33,775 bases of DNA from WJMT01 sp041686095. GTDB lineage: Bacteria; Acidobacteriota; Aminicenantia; Aminicenantales; Aminicenantaceae. Below, in pieces: positions 30,410 through 33,775 of the stretch. Both the position numbers and the translations under genes were made by a program. The stretch covers positions 1 to 33,775 of the forward strand of contig JAWLEN010000018.1 in the NCBI GenBank assembly GCA_041686095.1, read 5' to 3'. The number at the start of each line of letters is the position of its first letter. Positions within the stretch are counted from its first letter, which is position 1. The notes under the pieces were generated by a model. The model ran no database searches, was not told where the DNA came from, and saw only the letters and a list, made by a program, of their open reading frames with translations.

Positions 30410-31162
30410 ATGAGGTTTGATATAATCACAATATTCCCAGATATATTTGAGAGTTATTTTTCTAAAGGAATCATAGAAAAGGCTCTTAAAAAGGGCTTAG
30501 TAAAGGTTCATATACATGACCTGAGAGATTATGCCTTCAACAAACACAAACAGGTTGATGACCGCCCTTATGGTGGAAGCCAGGGAATGGTGATCAAGCC
30601 AGAACCTGTGTTTATTGCTGTGGAAGAAGTAAAGAAAGAGAAAGAAGCCATAATATGTCTTCTTTCTCCAAAAGGAAAAAGCTTTGACTCCAAAATGGCC
30701 AAAAACTTTGCTGAATGTTCACAAATAATATTAATATGTGGCCGCTATGAAGGAGTCGATGAAAGAGTTGCTGAATATTTGGCAACACATGAGATTTCTA
30801 TAGGAGATTTTGTTTTAAGCGGAGGAGAGTTGGCTGCAATGGTTGTTGTTGACAGTGTTTCCAGATTCCTTCCCGGGGTGGTGGGAAAGATGGAATCAGT
30901 GGAGCAGGATTCATTCTCTTCTGATTTGTTGGATTATCCTCAGTATACAAGACCTCGGTCTTTTAGAGGGATGCAGGTTCCTGAAGTGTTGTTCTCAGGA
31001 AATCATAAAAAGATCGGACTCTGGAGAAGAAAGAAGGCACTTGAGAAAACAATGAATCTGAGACCCGACCTCATAAAAAACAAAAAGTTTTCTATAGAAG
31101 AGAAAGACCTTATCAGTGAATTAAGAACAGAAATGAAAGGCAAGAACAATGAATCTAATTGA
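30410..31162 (+). CDS. trmD: tRNA (guanine-N1)-methyltransferase TrmD
   Basis: Methylates G37 at N1 in tRNAs reading CNN codons for Leu, Pro and Arg, using SAM. It has 250 residues. MRFDIITIFPDIFESYFSKGIIEKAL, VDDRPYGGSQGMV, the trefoil-knot SAM site ILICGRYEGVDERV and IGDFVLSGGELAAMVVVDSVSRFLPGV, then the TRP (YPQYTRP) and LLSGNH-like segments are all present. AAAAGG directly abuts the ATG. It overlaps rplS by 14 bp. Confidence 0.97.
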   Translation: MRFDIITIFPDIFESYFSKGIIEKALKKGLVKVHIHDLRDYAFNKHKQVDDRPYGGSQGMVIKPEPVFIAVEEVKKEKEAIICLLSPKGKSFDSKMAKNFAECSQIILICGRYEGVDERVAEYLATHEISIGDFVLSGGELAAMVVVDSVSRFLPGVVGKMESVEQDSFSSDLLDYPQYTRPRSFRGMQVPEVLFSGNHKKIGLWRRKKALEKTMNLRPDLIKNKKFSIEEKDLISELRTEMKGKNNESN

Positions 31163-31490
31163 TTTAGTAGAGAAAAAAGACATAAAAGAAGACCGGGATA
31201 ATTTTAAAGTTGGTGATACCATAGAAGTTCAGGTCATTATAAGAGAAGGAGATAAAGAGAGAGTCCAAATTTTTAAAGGCAATGTGATTTCAAAAAGAGG
31301 GTCTGGATCAAAGAAAATGTTTACTGTAAGGAAGATCTCTTTTGGAATAGGCGTGGAAAGGATATTCCCTCTTTATTCAAAAAGCATAAAAAAAATTAAA
31401 GTGGCGAGAAAAGGAAAAGTAAGAAAATCTAAATTATATTATTTGCGGGATTTAAAAGGAAAAGCGGCTACTATAAAAGAATCAAGGTGA
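31149..31490 (+). CDS. rplS: 50S ribosomal protein L19
   Basis: Of 113 residues. Recognised by KVGDTIEVQVIIREGDKERVQIFKGNVI and GIGVERIFPLYSPs-type segment (here FGIGVERIFPLYSKSIKKI), ending KSKLYYLRDLKGKAATIKE. Located at the intersubunit face of the large subunit. Starts within the 3' end of trmD, implying coupled translation. Confidence 0.97.
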   Translation: MNLIDLVEKKDIKEDRDNFKVGDTIEVQVIIREGDKERVQIFKGNVISKRGSGSKKMFTVRKISFGIGVERIFPLYSKSIKKIKVARKGKVRKSKLYYLRDLKGKAATIKESR

Positions 31491-31518
31491 TTTATGTGTT
31501 TAATGCTCATCTTTATGT

Positions 31519-31524
31519 TATGAT
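31519..31524 (+). promoter_or_regulatory. Possible -10 box for rnhB, leaderless spacing
   Basis: TATGAT ends 8 nt before the GTG start of rnhB, the same spacing as the other leaderless candidates. There is no recognisable -35 at the right distance, so this could be chance. Confidence 0.3.
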
Positions 31525-31532
31525 TATAGAAA

Positions 31533-32159
31533 GTGGCTGATTTTCATATAGAAAAGCAAACAGCAGAAAGAGGATTCAGAAATATTGCTGGAATAGATGA
31601 AGCTGGGAGGGGAGCATTGTTCGGACCGGTGGTTGCAGCAGCGGTTCAATTTTCCTCCTTTTATATTTACAGGGAGCCTGATGGATGGATCAAAGAAATC
31701 AATGATTCAAAGCTTCTTTCTGCAAAGAAAAGAAAAATTCTTTTTCCTTTGATAATGAAAAATGCTGATTCAGTAGGGATCGGGGTTGCCACAAATTTGG
31801 AGATTGACAGGAATAATATTTTATGGGCTTCAGTGGAAGCCATGAAAAGAGCTGTTGAAAACATGGAGGGGAGAGCTGATTTTCTTTTGGTTGACGGATT
31901 AGAGCTTAATAATGTAAATTGTTCTCAGAAAAGAATTTTTAAAGGAGACCAAAAAAGCATATCCATTGCTGCCGCGTCCATAATAGCCAAGGTGTTCAGG
32001 GACCATATGATAGAAGGATTGAGCCAAATTTTTAGAGGGTATTCTTTGGAAAAAAATAAGGGCTATGGAACCAAAGAGCATTATTTGGCATTAAGAGAAT
32101 TCGGGCCCACTGTTTTTCATAGATTGAGTTTTCGTTTAAAATGTGAAATGGAAAAATGA
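31533..32159 (+). CDS. rnhB: Ribonuclease HII
   Basis: Cleaves the RNA strand of RNA-DNA hybrids and removes misincorporated ribonucleotides. It has 208 residues. Catalytic IAGIDEAGRGALFGPVVAAAV near 18-38 (Asp and Glu), NDSKLLSAKKR near 57-67, LLVDGLEL near 118 (Asp), KGDQKSISIAAASIIAKVFRD near 136-156 (Asp), and the C-terminal YGTKEHYLALREFGPT. The start is GTG at 31533; no ribosome binding site precedes it and no alternative ATG lies before the first motif. The stop overlaps the next ATG (ATGA). Confidence 0.96.
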   Translation: MADFHIEKQTAERGFRNIAGIDEAGRGALFGPVVAAAVQFSSFYIYREPDGWIKEINDSKLLSAKKRKILFPLIMKNADSVGIGVATNLEIDRNNILWASVEAMKRAVENMEGRADFLLVDGLELNNVNCSQKRIFKGDQKSISIAAASIIAKVFRDHMIEGLSQIFRGYSLEKNKGYGTKEHYLALREFGPTVFHRLSFRLKCEMEK

Positions 32160-33775
32160 ACGACAAACAAGAAAGAGAACAAATAGAAATCAAAGCCAAG
32201 AAGTTAATTAAAAAAGGGAAGATCGAAGAAGCGGCCGAGGAATACAAAAAATTATTGACCGGAAAAGATCAGGATATTCCTATCAGGAATATAATTGGAG
32301 ACCTTTATGTCAAATCAGGGGAGAGAAAAAAGGCTGTTAAAGAGTTTGAAAAAATAGCTGATCTCTATGAGGAAAAAGGGATTTATTCCAAATCCATCGC
32401 CACTCTTAAAAGAATTGCAAGGATAGAACCAGATAGTCTGGATATATCCAGAAGACTAGCGGATCTTTATAACAGCCGGGGTTTCAAGTCAGAAGCTCTG
32501 GGGGAATATTCAAAACTGGCCAAAGAGCTGAAGAAGAATAAAAAGAACAAAGAAGCTATTCAGATGTATGAATCTGTGCTTAGGCTGAATCAAGAGGACA
32601 TGGAATCCAGGGAAATTTTAGCAGAATTATATGAAAAGGAAAATAAAATTGATGAAGCCATTGAAAAATTAAATGAAGTTGCTGAATATAAAATCAACAA
32701 TGATGAATTGAAAGATGCCTATAAGGCATTGGACAAAGCCAAGGATTTAAAACCAGATTATCCCCGGACATTAACTAATTTTATTGAAATATACAAGAAA
32801 GAAGATAAGAAGAAAGAGGCTTTTAAACTCATAAATGAGGTGCTGAAAAAAGATGAAAAGAATCTAAGAGCCCTTTATATGTTAGGTAAACTTCACCTGG
32901 AAGAGAAAGATACAGATAAGGCAAAGAAGGTCTTTCTGCGCATCACATCAGAAAACCCCAAGGATATTGATGCTCGAGTTAAATTAGGGAAATTATTCAT
33001 TGAGGAAGGAGATCTGGATAAAGCATTTGAAAATTATGAGCCGGTGGTTGACTTACTGACAAGAAAAAAAAAAGAAGATAAAGCTATCGGACTTTTGGGA
33101 CTCATTTTATCAGAGAGAAAGCCTCACTTAAAAACACTGGAGAAACTGGCTAATCTTTATAGATCAAAAGGGAATAAAGAAAATTTAGAGGTTGTCAACA
33201 GACTCATTTTAAAGGAGTGCAGAAGAAAGAAGCTCAAAGAGAAAATGGCGGCAGTATTAGGAGAACTGTTGAACCTTTTTCCGGAAAGAGAAGAGTATTT
33301 TAATGAATACAAAAAGATAAGAGCTGAAATGGGTATGTTTGAAGAAGAGGATGCCTCTTTAAATGTCAATGAGATAGAGGAAACAATAGATACCACACTT
33401 TCTAAGGTAGATTTATATATAGAACAGGGTCTTATTAAAAATGCAAGGAGAATTCTCCAAAATTTAAACATAAAGTACCCAGATCATGAAAAAATAAACG
33501 CCAAAATAAAAAAGCTGGAAAAGGCGGCCTCAGAGGTTAAGGTTGAAGACATTCCATCCCGTTTAGGAGAGGTCAGGAAAAAGGAAACAGAATTATTTGG
33601 AGAAGTCAAACAACCCCCACGTCCTTCTGAACCTCCTTCATTAAGATCTGATTATGAGGAAAAATTGACAGCGGCAGATATCTTTGCTGAAACAGATATT
33701 GTTCCTATGGTCCCACAACAAGAAGGTGAAAAGAAATACTATGACCTTGCCAATCGGCCGGAGGAAGAGGTAGAG
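32156..33775 (+). CDS. Large tetratricopeptide-repeat protein, 3' end beyond window
   Basis: The frame opens at the ATG 32156-32158, overlapping the rnhB stop, and stays open for 540 codons to the window edge. It has no signal peptide. Residues about 1-430 are helical TPR units, for example EEAAEEYKKLL, KKAVKEFEKIADLYEEKG, KSIATLKRIARIEPDSLDISRRLADLY, EAIQMYESVLRLNQ and KAKKVFLRITSENPKDIDARVKLGKL. A further repeat-like pair near 415-445 (VDLYIEQGLIKNARRILQNL) precedes a Pro/Glu-rich linker from about 465. TPR arrays bind protein partners; no catalytic domain is visible in the part present. Its function is unknown. Confidence 0.85.
   Translation, partial: MNDKQEREQIEIKAKKLIKKGKIEEAAEEYKKLLTGKDQDIPIRNIIGDLYVKSGERKKAVKEFEKIADLYEEKGIYSKSIATLKRIARIEPDSLDISRRLADLYNSRGFKSEALGEYSKLAKELKKNKKNKEAIQMYESVLRLNQEDMESREILAELYEKENKIDEAIEKLNEVAEYKINNDELKDAYKALDKAKDLKPDYPRTLTNFIEIYKKEDKKKEAFKLINEVLKKDEKNLRALYMLGKLHLEEKDTDKAKKVFLRITSENPKDIDARVKLGKLFIEEGDLDKAFENYEPVVDLLTRKKKEDKAIGLLGLILSERKPHLKTLEKLANLYRSKGNKENLEVVNRLILKECRRKKLKEKMAAVLGELLNLFPEREEYFNEYKKIRAEMGMFEEEDASLNVNEIEETIDTTLSKVDLYIEQGLIKNARRILQNLNIKYPDHEKINAKIKKLEKAASEVKVEDIPSRLGEVRKKETELFGEVKQPPRPSEPPSLRSDYEEKLTAADIFAETDIVPMVPQQEGEKKYYDLANRPEEEVE

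Noticed and set aside
1..33775. Search for CRISPR arrays, tRNA/rRNA genes, transposases, phage genes, toxin-antitoxin pairs and defence genes.
   Set aside because: None recognised on either strand; the only mobile-type DNA is the MITE-like family.

Overview
The window is chromosomal DNA from a low-to-medium GC, Gram-negative-type bacterium. Gene content and order (ffh-rpsP-khpA-trmD-rplS-rnhB followed by a large TPR gene; an HlyD/ABC/YIP1 unit joined to a DUF4388 protein, miaA, hflX and an SLH-TPR lipoprotein; pyruvate phosphate dikinase; a histone-deacetylase-like protein) resemble an uncultured anaerobic lineage near Aminicenantes/Acidobacteriota. That placement is inference from gene content; no rRNA gene is present. 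There are no tRNA or rRNA genes, no CRISPR array, no transposase and no phage genes.

Layout. 1-2446, minus: pyrK-pyrD-pyrF, the last steps of UMP synthesis (pyrF runs off the left edge). 2567-7021, plus: a class I/II aminotransferase, then a 530-bp gap holding a 228-bp MITE-like element, then ppdK. 7300-9519: an HDAC-family deacetylase and an M20 peptidase, convergent with overlapping 3' ends. 9695-16588, plus: an exopolysaccharide cluster of four GT4-type and one GT2-type glycosyltransferases and a polyprenyl-phosphate sugar-1-phosphate transferase. 16611-24569, minus: hlyD-like adaptor, ABC ATPase, YIP1 membrane protein, DUF4388 protein, a candidate 28-residue membrane peptide, miaA, hflX, TPR-SLH lipoprotein, pgsA. 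24638-24868: the second MITE-like copy. 24935-26247, plus: inositol-monophosphatase-family protein and a secreted LecA-like lectin domain protein. 26250-28064, minus: accB-accC. 28255-33775, plus: ffh, rpsP, khpA, a 239-bp gap where rimM normally lies, trmD, rplS, rnhB and a TPR gene running off the right edge.

The strongest unusual signals are: (1) two nearly identical elements in opposite orientation, each with terminal inverted repeats and each flanked by its own exact 11-bp direct repeat, plus a decayed fragment of a third; (2) several genes whose -10 box ends exactly 8 nt before the start codon with no ribosome binding site, predicting leaderless mRNAs; (3) an ABC exporter unit with no FtsX/MacB-type permease and a YIP1 protein in its place; (4) no rimM between khpA and trmD. 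No clearly new multi-gene defence or metabolic system is visible. Genes are densely packed, many with ATGA or short overlaps. Several start sites were moved from the longest possible frame because a promoter or Shine-Dalgarno sequence decides them.
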